Shown here: positions 24,906 through 32,946 of the stretch, piece by piece
Numbering within the stretch: the first letter of the stretch is position 1
Layout: every line of letters starts with the position of its first letter
From: Streptomyces sp. H27-H5
Lineage (GTDB): Bacteria; Actinomycetota; Actinomycetes; Streptomycetales; Streptomycetaceae
Assembly (NCBI RefSeq): GCF_026627505.1
Contig: NZ_JAPNLK010000001.1
Location: 62,001 to 126,000, forward strand
Length of the DNA stretch: 64,000 nucleotides
Direction: 5' to 3'
The notes under the pieces: model-generated
The model's database searches: none
What the model saw: only the letters and a program-made list of their open reading frames with translations
What the model was told of the DNA's origin: nothing
Translations under genes and position numbers: made by a program

Positions 24906-25472
24906 ATGGACGAGTTGAACGGGGTGGAGATCATCGCCTTCGCGGACGCCGGGGCGTTCGAGGGCTGGCTGTCGGAGCACCACGGGCGCGAGGCGGGCGT
25001 CTGGGTGAAGGTGGCCAAGAAGCGGAGCGGTGTCCCGTCGGTGACCGACGACGAACTGGTGGACATCGGGCTCTGCTACGGCTGGATCTCCGGGCAGCGC
25101 AGGTCCCTCGACGACGTGTACTACCTCCAGAAGTACGTGCCGCGCCGCCCCCGGAGCCTGTGGTCGCGGGTCAACGTCGACAAGGTGGCGCTGTTGACGG
25201 CTGCCGGGCGGATGCGCGAGCCCGGCTTGGCGGAGGTGCGCAGGGCGCGCGAGGACGGTCGCTGGGAGGCGGCGTACGCGTCGCAGAAGAACGCGGAGGT
25301 CCCGCCGGACCTCGCCGCCGCGCTGGCGGGCGATCCGCGGGCGTGCTCGGCGTTCGAGGCGCTCGACCGGACCGGGCGCTACCAGGTGATCCTGCCGTTG
25401 CTCCAGGCGCTCACCCCGAAGGCCCGACAGGATCGTCTCGACCGGGCCCTGCGTACCCTGCGCGGGGACTAA
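24906..25472 (+). CDS. YdeI/OmpD-associated family protein
   Basis: 188 residues matching the YdeI-like family: FADAGAFEGWLSEHHGREAGVWVKVAKKRSGVPSVTDDELVDIGLCYGWISGQRRSLDD, then the C-terminal RP(R/K)SLWSRVN-x-x-K motif (RPRSLWSRVNVDKV). The biochemical role of the family is poorly defined; some members are linked to peptide resistance. The stop overlaps that of the oxidase on the opposite strand by 3 bases. Confidence 0.82.
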   Translation: MDELNGVEIIAFADAGAFEGWLSEHHGREAGVWVKVAKKRSGVPSVTDDELVDIGLCYGWISGQRRSLDDVYYLQKYVPRRPRSLWSRVNVDKVALLTAAGRMREPGLAEVRRAREDGRWEAAYASQKNAEVPPDLAAALAGDPRACSAFEALDRTGRYQVILPLLQALTPKARQDRLDRALRTLRGD

Positions 25473-27325
25473 CGGACGCCCAGCTTGACCCACTTCGCCG
25501 CGCTGGGGACGCCCCGGGAGTTCAGCAGGAACAGCATGTAGTAACCGGGCGGGGCGTCGGCGGCGGAGGGCGGGGTCCGCAGGTCGAGGGTGTCGCCGCG
25601 GGTGCCGGTGCGGCGCAGCTCCAGGTGCCGTTGGCTGGTGTTGATCGAGTGCGTGACGGTCGTCGGCGCGAGCAGCACGGCCCGCGCCACGTCGTCGGGC
25701 GTGGAGGTGCGCACCTGGAAGTCGGTGTCGTGGGCGAGGGTGTGGCCGGGAACCGCGTCGAGGGCGGGTCGGGCACCCCGGTGGAGGTAGGCAGGTTCGT
25801 ACAGTTCGATGCTGCCGTCCATGCCGTCCGCGATGTCGGGGTCGTTGGCGATCTGTTGGAGTTCGTCGCCGGTGACCAGGACCCGCCCGTCGGGCAGGAC
25901 GAGCGCGTTGGAGTGGTAGCCCCGGGGCAGGCGTTGGGCCGGCCCCAGGCTCCAGTGGCCCCGGGCGTCACGGAGTTCGATCTGGCGGTACTTGAGGTCG
26001 GCCTTGGGGTTGAACGGCCCGAAGCCGTAGTCGCGGGTGTCCAGGGCTCCGTTGACCGTGAGCAGGGTCGCGTCCGGCAGGATCAGGGTGTCGTCCTGGG
26101 TGCGGCCGAACGCGCGCGGGCCGTCCGTGGTCCAGGCGCCGCCGGACAGCCGGTACGTGAGCGGGTCGCGCGGGTCGCCGCCGAGGACCAGCACGGAGTC
26201 GGGGCCCCGGAAACCGGCCGGGAGCGGCACCGCGGATCCGTAGCCCCGGAAGTCCGCGGGCCGCCGGGGCAGGTCGACGCGGGTCTCCTTGGCCGGGTCG
26301 AACAGCCATTGCTGGTCGGCGTCGCGGCCGAGGCCGTAGATCATGCCGTCGCGGAGCGAGAAGAGGTGCGGGTAGTCGTTGCGGAAGGGGGCGTCGGCCC
26401 CGAACCGCTCCGCCGGGAGGCCCACCGGGATGTCGTACGGGCGCCAGGGCACGGGGCGGCTGCGGGCCGGGAACCGTTCCACGAGCGGGGTGGGGTGTCC
26501 CGTGCCGCGTTCGTCCTGCCCGGACATGACGAGTTGGCGGCCGTCCGCGCCGGTGACGACGGACGGGTACCAGCGGCCGACCGCCATGTCGCGGTTGCGG
26601 AACCAGGTCTCGGTCCACGGGTCGAACACGAAGGACAGCCGGGCGCCGGTGCCGCCCTTGCCGCCGCCGTTCCCGCCGAACACGCCGACCATGCCGTTGG
26701 GCAGGAAGGAGTGGCCCGCGCAGAAGAATGGGGCCGGGCGCGGGACGTACGTGCCGTCGGGCATCAGCACGGTGGGCGGCGGCACGTTCTTGAAGGCGCG
26801 GGCGCCCGTGCCCTTGGCGGGATCCCAGAGGTAGGCGCGGCCCGCGTTGGTGCCGCCGATCCGGTCGGTGGGCCCGGTCTCCTTGGTGGGGTCCGCCTCG
26901 ACCCGCTCGAAGGAGAAGAAGAGCACCTTGCCCGTGGGGAGTTGGGCGAGATGGACCCCGAAGTCGGGGGCGGGGAAGTAGTCGGTGAAGCGCCCGGACC
27001 GCGCCGCGGTGAAGCCGGCGTTGACCCGCCGCTGGGAGGCGCCCAGCGCGTCCAGGCTCTGCGTGCGCTTCACCTGGGGGTAGCCCTGCGCACCCCGGGC
27101 GGCCGCTCGCCGGCCGACGTGGGCCCGGGCGTGGTCCTCGCCGAGGGAGGCCGCTTCGCCGGGTCGGGTCCCGGCGGCGGTCCTCCGGTGGGAGGAACCG
27201 GCGCTCGCGGGGCCGTCGCCGTCGTGCCCGGGAACGGTCGCGAAGGCCGGCAGCGCGGTGGCGAGCACGGCGGAGGCGACCAGGGGCAGGGTGGCCAGCA
27301 CGGCGGACCAGGGGGATCGGGACAC
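25469..27325 (-). CDS. Secreted copper-radical oxidase, galactose-oxidase/GlxA-like
   Basis: 618 residues. The GTG at 27325 has GAGGAG at the right spacing and gives a signal peptide (SRSPWSAVLATLPLVASAVLATALPAFA). A linker of ~80 residues precedes a kelch-type seven-bladed propeller and the C-terminal early-set domain. All expected active-site residues are present: Cys202 in FFCAGHSFLPNG (thioether partner), Tyr253 in RWYPSV, Tyr470-His471 in RGYHSNALVLPDGRVL, and His559 in VTHSINTSQR. It should therefore bind one Cu and form the Cys-Tyr radical. The closest known actinomycete relative is GlxA, used in surface-glycan maturation, but no cslA-like synthase is adjacent here. Confidence 0.87.
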   Translation of the reverse strand: MSRSPWSAVLATLPLVASAVLATALPAFATVPGHDGDGPASAGSSHRRTAAGTRPGEAASLGEDHARAHVGRRAAARGAQGYPQVKRTQSLDALGASQRRVNAGFTAARSGRFTDYFPAPDFGVHLAQLPTGKVLFFSFERVEADPTKETGPTDRIGGTNAGRAYLWDPAKGTGARAFKNVPPPTVLMPDGTYVPRPAPFFCAGHSFLPNGMVGVFGGNGGGKGGTGARLSFVFDPWTETWFRNRDMAVGRWYPSVVTGADGRQLVMSGQDERGTGHPTPLVERFPARSRPVPWRPYDIPVGLPAERFGADAPFRNDYPHLFSLRDGMIYGLGRDADQQWLFDPAKETRVDLPRRPADFRGYGSAVPLPAGFRGPDSVLVLGGDPRDPLTYRLSGGAWTTDGPRAFGRTQDDTLILPDATLLTVNGALDTRDYGFGPFNPKADLKYRQIELRDARGHWSLGPAQRLPRGYHSNALVLPDGRVLVTGDELQQIANDPDIADGMDGSIELYEPAYLHRGARPALDAVPGHTLAHDTDFQVRTSTPDDVARAVLLAPTTVTHSINTSQRHLELRRTGTRGDTLDLRTPPSAADAPPGYYMLFLLNSRGVPSAAKWVKLGVR

Positions 27326-27483
27326 GGCACTCCTCGATGCGACCGCCGACGGGGGCCGCCATCGTAGGAGAAGAACGATCTTTGCCACGTCGACTCGGCC
27401 GGCGACGGTCCGGATCCGCCCGGACAGCCGTCGCGCGGTCACGCGCACGGACGAGCGGGGATCGTGCGCGGGGGCCGACCGGC

Positions 27484-27522
27484 GGAGCGGCCACCCCCCC
27501 GCGCCGGGGTGGTGGCCGCTCC
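27484..27522 (-). terminator. Hairpin after the membrane-anchored accessory gene
   Basis: 12-bp perfect stem GGAGCGGCCACC (27484-27495) / GGTGGCCGCTCC (27511-27522), extendable by C:G pairs in the loop. It starts 6 bases past the stop at 27528. Confidence 0.7.
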
Positions 27523-27527
27523 CCCGG

Positions 27528-28340
27528 TCATCCGCCGGAGGTGGTCCGTGCGGGACGTCCGGAACCGCGGGTCAGGGAGTACCCCCCGATGCCCGCGAGG
27601 GCGGCGAGCAGTCCGCCGGCCACGGTCCAGATCCAGCGGTCGGACCACCGGCCGCCGGCCCAGCCGCCTTCCGGCTCGATGCCGGCCGCCGGCTGCTTCC
27701 CGTCGGCTTCCGCGGCCCGCGCCGCCGTGATGCCGGGTACCAGGGGGGCCGACAGGGCGCCGTCCACCGCGTAGGCGCCGCCCGTGTCCGTCGCGTCGGC
27801 CCGGACCTGCGCCCGGACCGGCTGCCCCAGGTCCTCCGGGGCCAGGTCGACCACGGTGAGGCGGACGTAGTAGCTGCCCGGCAGCGGGTCGTTGGCCCAC
27901 GTGTCCGCGCCGGTCCGCACCGGTCGCAGGGTGCAGGACAGCTCGACGGCGCCGGCTTCCTTGGCCGCCGGGGCGGCCTGCTTGCCGTACATGCAGGGTT
28001 GGCGGCGGCGCAGCCCGTCGTAGACGTCGAGCCGCCAGTTGGCGGCGCCGTGCCGGGAGGCCGCGGCCGGCAGTGTCACCGTGGCCTTGACGGTGGCCCG
28101 TTGGCCGGCGTCCAGCGGGAGCACCCAGTACAGGTAGTCACCGGTGGACGCGTCGGCCGTGGCCTCCTGGCCCACCTTGACCGCGGTGGCGGTACGGAAG
28201 CTCGTGCCCGCCTCCGTCGGCCCGGCGGCGGCGCTCGCCGACGGGGACGGGGACGGGGTGTCGGCGGTGGCCGTCGCGGCGAGGCCGAGGACGGCGCCGC
28301 CGGCGAGGGCGGCGGCCGTCAGGGTGCGTACGGTACGCAT
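27528..28340 (-). CDS. Exported, membrane-anchored protein paired with a VWA protein
   Basis: 270 residues. Signal peptide (RTVRTLTAAALAGGAVLGLAATATA), a Ser/Pro/Ala-rich linker, a beta-rich extracellular domain with four Cys (one in LDVYDGLRRRQPCMYG, one in VELSCTLRPVR), and a C-terminal transmembrane helix (IWTVAGGLLAALAGIGGYSL) with a short basic tail. No named family recognised. Its ATG overlaps the stop of the VWA gene by one base, so the two are coupled and probably act together at the cell surface. The beta domain resembles the C-terminal half of the VWA protein in style (both have G-x-YYV-RL / W-Y-K-V segments), suggesting related folds. Confidence 0.7.
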   Translation of the reverse strand: MRTVRTLTAAALAGGAVLGLAATATADTPSPSPSASAAAGPTEAGTSFRTATAVKVGQEATADASTGDYLYWVLPLDAGQRATVKATVTLPAAASRHGAANWRLDVYDGLRRRQPCMYGKQAAPAAKEAGAVELSCTLRPVRTGADTWANDPLPGSYYVRLTVVDLAPEDLGQPVRAQVRADATDTGGAYAVDGALSAPLVPGITAARAAEADGKQPAAGIEPEGGWAGGRWSDRWIWTVAGGLLAALAGIGGYSLTRGSGRPARTTSGG

Positions 28341-29614
28341 CAGTTGGTCCTCCAGACGGAGATGCGCCAGCGGGAGATCCAGCCCCAGACCACACCGACC
28401 ACGAGGCCGGTGAGCACGAGCACGCCCAGGAGCCACCAGCCGCGCCCGAGGCCGAAGGACGCCACGTCGGAGGTGCCGTCGGGGCCGTCGACCACGTCGA
28501 TGGTCAGTTCGACGGGCATGCCCGGGGTGGTCTTGACCGAGGCGGGCGCCGAGAAGGAGTTGCTGACCTGGAGGCAGACGGTCTCCGGCTCCGTCACCTC
28601 GTTGCCGTCGGCGTCGTCGAGGACGGCCTTGGGGTACCGCAGGCCCGTGGAGACGAGGTCGGTGCGACCGTCACCGGCCTCCGAGCCCCGGACGATCTCC
28701 CGACCGTGGACGGTCGAGGCGCGGAGCATGACGCCGTAGTCGTTGTTGACGGCGCGGTCGGCGCCGATGCTCACCGAGGCGCGCAGTTCCTGGCCGGGCT
28801 TGACGGCCACCTTGTACCAGCGGTGTTCGCCGAACGTCTCGCGGTCGGTGTAGAGGCCGGCCCCCAGCACGGGGGCGTTCTGGCACTGCGCGGTTCCCGT
28901 GGTGGCCACGGGCGTGACCACGGGCGCGGCGGCCCGGTCGACGAGCTGTTTGACGCGGCCCGAGAGTTGGTCGGTGTGCTGGACCGAGGTGTAGGTGCCG
29001 CCCGTGGCCTCGGCGATGCAGATGAGCTGCTCGCGCGTCTTGGCGTCGGGTACGAGGCCGAGCGTGTCGATGGTCAGGTGGATGCCCCGGGCGGCGATGT
29101 CGCGGGCGACCTCGCAGGGGTCGAGCGGGGCGCAGGTGTCCTCGCCGTCCGTGATGAGCACGATCCTGCGGGTGGCGTCACCGCCCTTGAGGTCGTCGGC
29201 CGCACCGAGCAGGGCCGGGCCGATCGGGGTCCAGCCGGTGGGGGCGAGGGTGGCCACGGCCGTCTTCGCCTCGGTCCGGTTCAGCGGACCGACGGGGTAG
29301 AGCGGCCGGGTGTCCTTGCAGCCGAGTTTCCTGTCGTCACCGGGATAGTTGGCGCCGAGGGTCCGTATGCCCAGGAGGACGTCGTCCGGTACCGCGTCGA
29401 GCACGTCGTTGAAGGCCTGCTTCGCCGCGGACATCCGGGACTTCCCGTCGATGTCGGTCGCCCGCATCGAACCGCTGACGTCCAGGACCAGTTCGACCTT
29501 GGGCGGCTCTTTCGCCGCCGGCTCGCCCGCCGAGGCCTGTGCCGGGAACAGCCCGACGGCCAGTGTGGCCAGCAGGCCGCACGCCGCGGCCGCCACCCTT
29601 TTTCTTGTGATCAT
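28340..29614 (-). CDS. Secreted von Willebrand factor A-domain protein with C-terminal membrane anchor
   Basis: 424 residues. Start ATG 29614 (MITRKRVAAAACGLLATLAVGLFPAQASA) gives a clean signal peptide. The VWA domain (about 38-220) has an intact MIDAS: DVSGSM (Asp45, Ser47, Ser49), the Thr loop near GWTPIGPAL and Asp in LITDGEDTC. A beta-rich domain follows, then a transmembrane helix (WWLLGVLVLTGLVVGVVWGW) and a basic tail. The predicted promoter places the transcription start at or next to the ATG, so the message may be leaderless. Ligand unknown; operates with the adjoining anchored protein. Confidence 0.85.
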   Translation of the reverse strand: MITRKRVAAAACGLLATLAVGLFPAQASAGEPAAKEPPKVELVLDVSGSMRATDIDGKSRMSAAKQAFNDVLDAVPDDVLLGIRTLGANYPGDDRKLGCKDTRPLYPVGPLNRTEAKTAVATLAPTGWTPIGPALLGAADDLKGGDATRRIVLITDGEDTCAPLDPCEVARDIAARGIHLTIDTLGLVPDAKTREQLICIAEATGGTYTSVQHTDQLSGRVKQLVDRAAAPVVTPVATTGTAQCQNAPVLGAGLYTDRETFGEHRWYKVAVKPGQELRASVSIGADRAVNNDYGVMLRASTVHGREIVRGSEAGDGRTDLVSTGLRYPKAVLDDADGNEVTEPETVCLQVSNSFSAPASVKTTPGMPVELTIDVVDGPDGTSDVASFGLGRGWWLLGVLVLTGLVVGVVWGWISRWRISVWRTN

Positions 29615-29620
29615 CGCCGG

Positions 29621-29649
29621 ATCGTATTGAGGATCGTCGGCCAATCCAA
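29621..29649 (-). promoter_or_regulatory. Promoter predicting a leaderless mRNA for the VWA gene
   Basis: Leftwards: TTGGAT (29649-29644), 17 bases, TACGAT (29626-29621), then six bases (CCGGCG) and the ATG at 29614. No Shine-Dalgarno sequence fits in that space, and transcription should begin at about the A of the ATG. Confidence 0.55.
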
Positions 29650-29699
29650 AAGCCGCCCGGCGTGCGGACGTCCGGCGGCGCCCCCGCGGGCTCCGCGCG

Positions 29700-29735
29700 C
29701 CGGGGTCGTCCCGCGCACGCTCGGGACGACCCCGG
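29700..29735 (-). terminator. Hairpin after the GntR-family regulator
   Basis: 14-bp perfect stem (29700-29713 with 29722-29735) around an 8-base loop, immediately after the stop at 29737. Confidence 0.75.
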
Positions 29736-29736
29736 C

Positions 29737-30132
29737 CTACACGGTGCCGACCGTCGGGAACGTCTCGGCGTGCACGGTGTCGAAGAGAGTGGTGACGTCC
29801 GAGGGTGTGAGCCCGTCCTCGCGGGCCTGCCGCATCCAGGCGCCGAGTTGGGCGCGCAGGGGGGACTCGGGATCGGTCAGGGGGCCCGATGACGACTGGA
29901 GGACGAAGGTGCCCGCGCCCTGCCGCACCTCGACGAGTCCGGCGCGTTCCAGTTCGCGGTACGCCTTGAGGGTGGTGTTCGGGTTGACCTTGGTGCTGGC
30001 CGCCACCTGTGCGGCGGTGGGGAGTTTGTCTCCCTCGACCAGGGCGCCCATGCGCAGCGCCTGCTCCACTTGTTGGACGATCTGGAGGTAGGCGGGCAGG
30101 CCGCTTCGGCGTTCGATGCGAAACACGACCAC
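29737..30132 (-). CDS. GntR-family regulator, YtrA subfamily
   Basis: 131 residues: an N-terminal winged helix (FRIERRSGLPAYLQIVQQVEQALRMGALVEGDKLPTAAQVAASTKVNPNTTLKAYRELERAGLVEVRQGAGTFVL) plus a short ~50-residue C-terminal dimerisation segment, the length that defines YtrA-type regulators. These usually repress their own ABC transporter operon. Here it lies directly downstream of an ABC-2 ATPase/permease pair (58-bp gap) on the same strand. The GTG at 30132 has GGAGG just upstream. The 34-bp dyad at 32134-32167 is the best candidate for its operator. Confidence 0.88.
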   Translation of the reverse strand: MVVFRIERRSGLPAYLQIVQQVEQALRMGALVEGDKLPTAAQVAASTKVNPNTTLKAYRELERAGLVEVRQGAGTFVLQSSSGPLTDPESPLRAQLGAWMRQAREDGLTPSDVTTLFDTVHAETFPTVGTV

Positions 30133-30190
30133 GGTGCCCGCCTCCTTCTTTGCTTGTCGTGGATGGTCAGACTAGGTCGTCTCTCGCGGA

Positions 30191-31177
30191 TCAGAAGGGT
30201 CCGCGCCGGGTGCGCCAGAGCAGGAGGGCGACGAGGAGGCCGGCCAGTGCGAGGAGGAGGCCGGACGCGGCCCACTGCATGCCCGCCATCTGGTCCTTGC
30301 CGAAGTAGTCCCACACCGAGTTGACGATGCCCAGCTTGGCGCGGCAGGCCTCCGGGACCGCTTCCGGGACGCAGGTGCCCCACCCGTGGAGTTCCCCCGA
30401 GGCCGTGCCGACCCAGTTGTCGACCAGCACGGCGTGGTCGAGCGCGGCCGGCCGTGTCCCTTCGAGCGGGAAGGCGATCCGGCGCGGGGTGGCGAGCCGG
30501 TCCTTGACGATGTCCAGGGCGATCGTGGCCGCGTACCCGATGAGGAAGGTGAGGACCATGGCGGGCACCGTGCGGCGGATCAGGGCTCCGATGGTGATGC
30601 CCAGGACCACGGAAAACAGTCCGAAGGAGACGAATACGGGGAGGGTGGTGTCGAACGTGGGGTCGTGCAGCCAGTCGTGGGGGACGAAGGGGTCGACGGC
30701 GCCGCGCCACCACGCGAAGAGTCCGCCGAGCGCGGCCGTGGTGAGGGTGACGAGCAGGAGGGCGAAGCCGAGCTTCGCGAGGAGCCAACGTCCCCGGGTG
30801 ACGGACTGGGTGGTGGCCAGTCGTGCGGTGCCGTTCTCCATGTCGGAGGCCAGCAGGGGCGCTCCGACGAAGACGGCGAGGACGGTGGTGAGGAAGGACA
30901 GGTTGCCGGCGAAGGAGTTGAGGGTCTCCGACGCGTTGCCGGCGACGTTGTCGCCGAGGGCGTCCGCCGGTTTGCCGGGCCAGCCCGCCGCGTGCAGGGT
31001 GTCGAGCATCGCGCCGCGCTCGTAGACGATCCAGGCGCCTCCGAGGACAACCAGCGCGAGGCAGGTGAGCAGGGCCGGGCGGTGCCGGCGGAACATCAGC
31101 CAGGCCAGTCCGCGCAGCCGGCGTGCCTTGGCGGGCGCGGCGCTCTCGGTGGCGCCGGGTCGGGTGAGCGTGCTCAT
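30191..31177 (-). CDS. ABC-2 type transporter permease
   Basis: 328 residues, six predicted membrane helices with a large extracytoplasmic segment (about 55-90, HAAGWPGKPADALGDNV) and another near 265-290 with two Cys. ABC-2 family style: FRRHRPALLTCLALVVLGGAWIVYERG at the start, SFAGNLSFLTTVLAVFVGAPLLASDMENGTARLATTQSVTRGRWLLAKLGFALL (the DxExGT motif) in the middle. Its ATG overlaps the ATPase stop (ATGA). With the ATPase it would export a lipid-like molecule or an antibiotic-like peptide. The YtrA-type regulator suggests response to cell-envelope stress. Confidence 0.85.
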   Translation of the reverse strand: MSTLTRPGATESAAPAKARRLRGLAWLMFRRHRPALLTCLALVVLGGAWIVYERGAMLDTLHAAGWPGKPADALGDNVAGNASETLNSFAGNLSFLTTVLAVFVGAPLLASDMENGTARLATTQSVTRGRWLLAKLGFALLLVTLTTAALGGLFAWWRGAVDPFVPHDWLHDPTFDTTLPVFVSFGLFSVVLGITIGALIRRTVPAMVLTFLIGYAATIALDIVKDRLATPRRIAFPLEGTRPAALDHAVLVDNWVGTASGELHGWGTCVPEAVPEACRAKLGIVNSVWDYFGKDQMAGMQWAASGLLLALAGLLVALLLWRTRRGPF

Positions 31178-32121
31178 GCCGCGAAGTCCTCTCGGTGGCC
31201 GGGCGCGGCGGTCGGGGAGACCAGCGCGGGCGCCTGGGGCGAACGGAGGTAGGCCAGCAGCACTTCCTCCATGCCGGGGTGCGATTGCTGCCAGTCGGGG
31301 CTCAACGGTCCCTGGCGCAGCAGGAGGGCGGTGAACTGCCGCCCGGAGGTGCGGACCTCGACGACGGTGTGATCGTCGAGCGCCGCGGGCAGGGCGCCGC
31401 CCTCGGCGACGAGTCCGGTCACCAGGGTGTGCATGGGCAGGAGTTCGTCGGCCTCGCCCGCCATGCGGACCTGTCCGTCCGCGAGGACGAGCAGGTAGTC
31501 GCACATGTTCTCCAGTTCGCCGAGCATGTGGGAGGACATCAGGACGGTGGTGCCGTGTGTGGCGGCCTCGGACATCAGCAGGGAGCTCAGCTCGTCCCGG
31601 GCGACGGGGTCGAGGTCGGCCATCGGCTCGTCCAGCAGGAGGAGTTCGGGGCGCTTGCCGAAGGCGAGCGCGAAGGCCACCCGGGTCCGCTGGCCGCCCG
31701 ACAGGTCCCCCACCCGGGCTCGGAAGGGGATGTTGCCGGCCCGCACGATCCGTTCGGCCACGGCCGGGTCCCAGTCCGGGTTGAGCTCCTGACCCATGCG
31801 CAGCGTGTCGGCGACGCTGAACTGCCTGAACAGCGGCTTGTCCTGGCCGAGGTAGGCCCAGCGTCGCATCACGGCGGGATCCCCGGCGGGGGCACCGAAG
31901 ACCCGGAGCTCGCCGGCCGTGGGCTCGATCAGTCGGGTCGCCAGGTTGAGCAGGGTGCTCTTCCCGGCGCCGTTGGGCCCCACGAGGGCGCAGACGCGGC
32001 CCGCCGGGATCCGGAAGGAGCAGTCTCGAAGCGCCCACCCTCGCCGGTATTTCTTGCCCAGCCCCCGGGCCACCAGGGCCCACCGGGTGTCGGACGTGCC
32101 GGGAACGGTCAGATCGCGCAC
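31174..32121 (-). CDS. ABC transporter ATP-binding protein (ABC-2 exporter)
   Basis: 315 residues. Walker A GPNGAGKST, Q-loop Q in YLGQDKPLF, signature LSGGQRTRVAFALAFGKRPELLLLDEP (LSGGQ plus Walker B with Glu) and switch His in LMSSHMLGELE. A C-terminal ~90-residue extension is typical of YtrB/BcrA-like ATPases. The GTG at 32121 directly follows AAGGGGGAGG; the anti-SD match is long but close. Forms an exporter with the permease downstream. A promoter with overlapping operator lies at 32134-32190. Confidence 0.9.
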   Translation of the reverse strand: MRDLTVPGTSDTRWALVARGLGKKYRRGWALRDCSFRIPAGRVCALVGPNGAGKSTLLNLATRLIEPTAGELRVFGAPAGDPAVMRRWAYLGQDKPLFRQFSVADTLRMGQELNPDWDPAVAERIVRAGNIPFRARVGDLSGGQRTRVAFALAFGKRPELLLLDEPMADLDPVARDELSSLLMSEAATHGTTVLMSSHMLGELENMCDYLLVLADGQVRMAGEADELLPMHTLVTGLVAEGGALPAALDDHTVVEVRTSGRQFTALLLRQGPLSPDWQQSHPGMEEVLLAYLRSPQAPALVSPTAAPGHREDFAA

Positions 32122-32133
32122 GCCTCCCCCTTT

Positions 32134-32190
32134 CCATGATTCCACTACTTCATTAATGGAATCATGGTCCGCGTGCGGGGCGGGTGTCAA
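32134..32190 (-). promoter_or_regulatory. Promoter with 34-bp dyad operator for the ABC-2 operon
   Basis: Leftwards: perfect -35 TTGACA (32190-32185), an 18-base spacer and CATGAT (32166-32161). A dyad with perfect 11-bp arms, CCATGATTCCA (32134-32144) and TGGAATCATGG (32157-32167), separated by 12 bases, covers the -10 and the predicted start point and ends 12 bases before the GTG. This geometry is that of a repressor site. The YtrA-type protein encoded at the end of the operon is the obvious candidate. Confidence 0.75.
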
Positions 32191-32310
32191 CCGCCACCCA
32201 ACCCGTCACGAGCGATCCGCCGCGCTCCGGAACCGGACGGGCCCCCCGTCCGACTCCTGTGCCGAAGGCGGCGCCGGCACGAGGACGGCACGAGGACGGG
32301 AAGGCACGGG

Positions 32311-32946
32311 ATGGGCGGACTGGATGTGCGGATGCGGGGAGTCGGGTGCCGGCACGGGCGGGTCGAGGCCGTCACCGGGGTGGACCTGGAGATCTCGGCC
32401 GGTGAACGGATCGCGCTGACCGGGACCAACGGCTCGGGCAAGACCACCCTGCTGCGCGCCGTCCTCGGGCTGCACCGCCAGATGACCGGGTCCATCCTGG
32501 TCGGCGGCCGGGGCACCGGTTCCGCGGCCGAGTGGGCCTGGCGGCGGCGGTCCTGCGCCTGGATCCCCCAGAAACCGGCGGCGGGCCGGTTCCCCCTGCT
32601 GGGAGCCGAGTTGCTCGGCAGCTCGGGCGCCCCGGCCGAGGCCTGCGAGGCGGCCGAGAGACTGGGCGTGGGGCCGCTGACGAGCCGGCCGCTGCACAGC
32701 CTCTCGGGCGGCCAGCTCCAGCGCATGTACCTCGCCCGCGCCATCGGCGGGGTCGCCGCCGGCGCCATGGTGCTGCTCGCCGACGAGCCGACCGCGGCCC
32801 TCGACTTCGAGGGCCAGGAGGAAGCGGCCGAGGTCCTGACCTCCCTGCCCGTGACCCTCGTCGTCGTGACCCACGACCGGGCGCTCGCGGACCGCTGCGA
32901 CCGGGTGCTGGAGATGGCGGCGGGCCGGCTGCGGGAGGTCCGGTGA
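32311..32946 (+). CDS. Metal-type ABC transporter ATP-binding protein
   Basis: 211 residues. Walker A GTNGSGKTT, Q-loop in WIPQKPAAG, signature LSGGQLQRMYLARAIGG, Walker B MVLLADEPTAALD (the Asp is reached through an Ala and Asp-Glu) and His in VVTHDRALAD. Short, as in zinc/manganese importers. The ATG at 32311 has GGGAAGG upstream. The stop overlaps the permease GTG (GTGA), and the operon is ATPase-permease-binding protein, the zinc AztABC-like order. Confidence 0.87.
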   Translation: MGGLDVRMRGVGCRHGRVEAVTGVDLEISAGERIALTGTNGSGKTTLLRAVLGLHRQMTGSILVGGRGTGSAAEWAWRRRSCAWIPQKPAAGRFPLLGAELLGSSGAPAEACEAAERLGVGPLTSRPLHSLSGGQLQRMYLARAIGGVAAGAMVLLADEPTAALDFEGQEEAAEVLTSLPVTLVVVTHDRALADRCDRVLEMAAGRLREVR

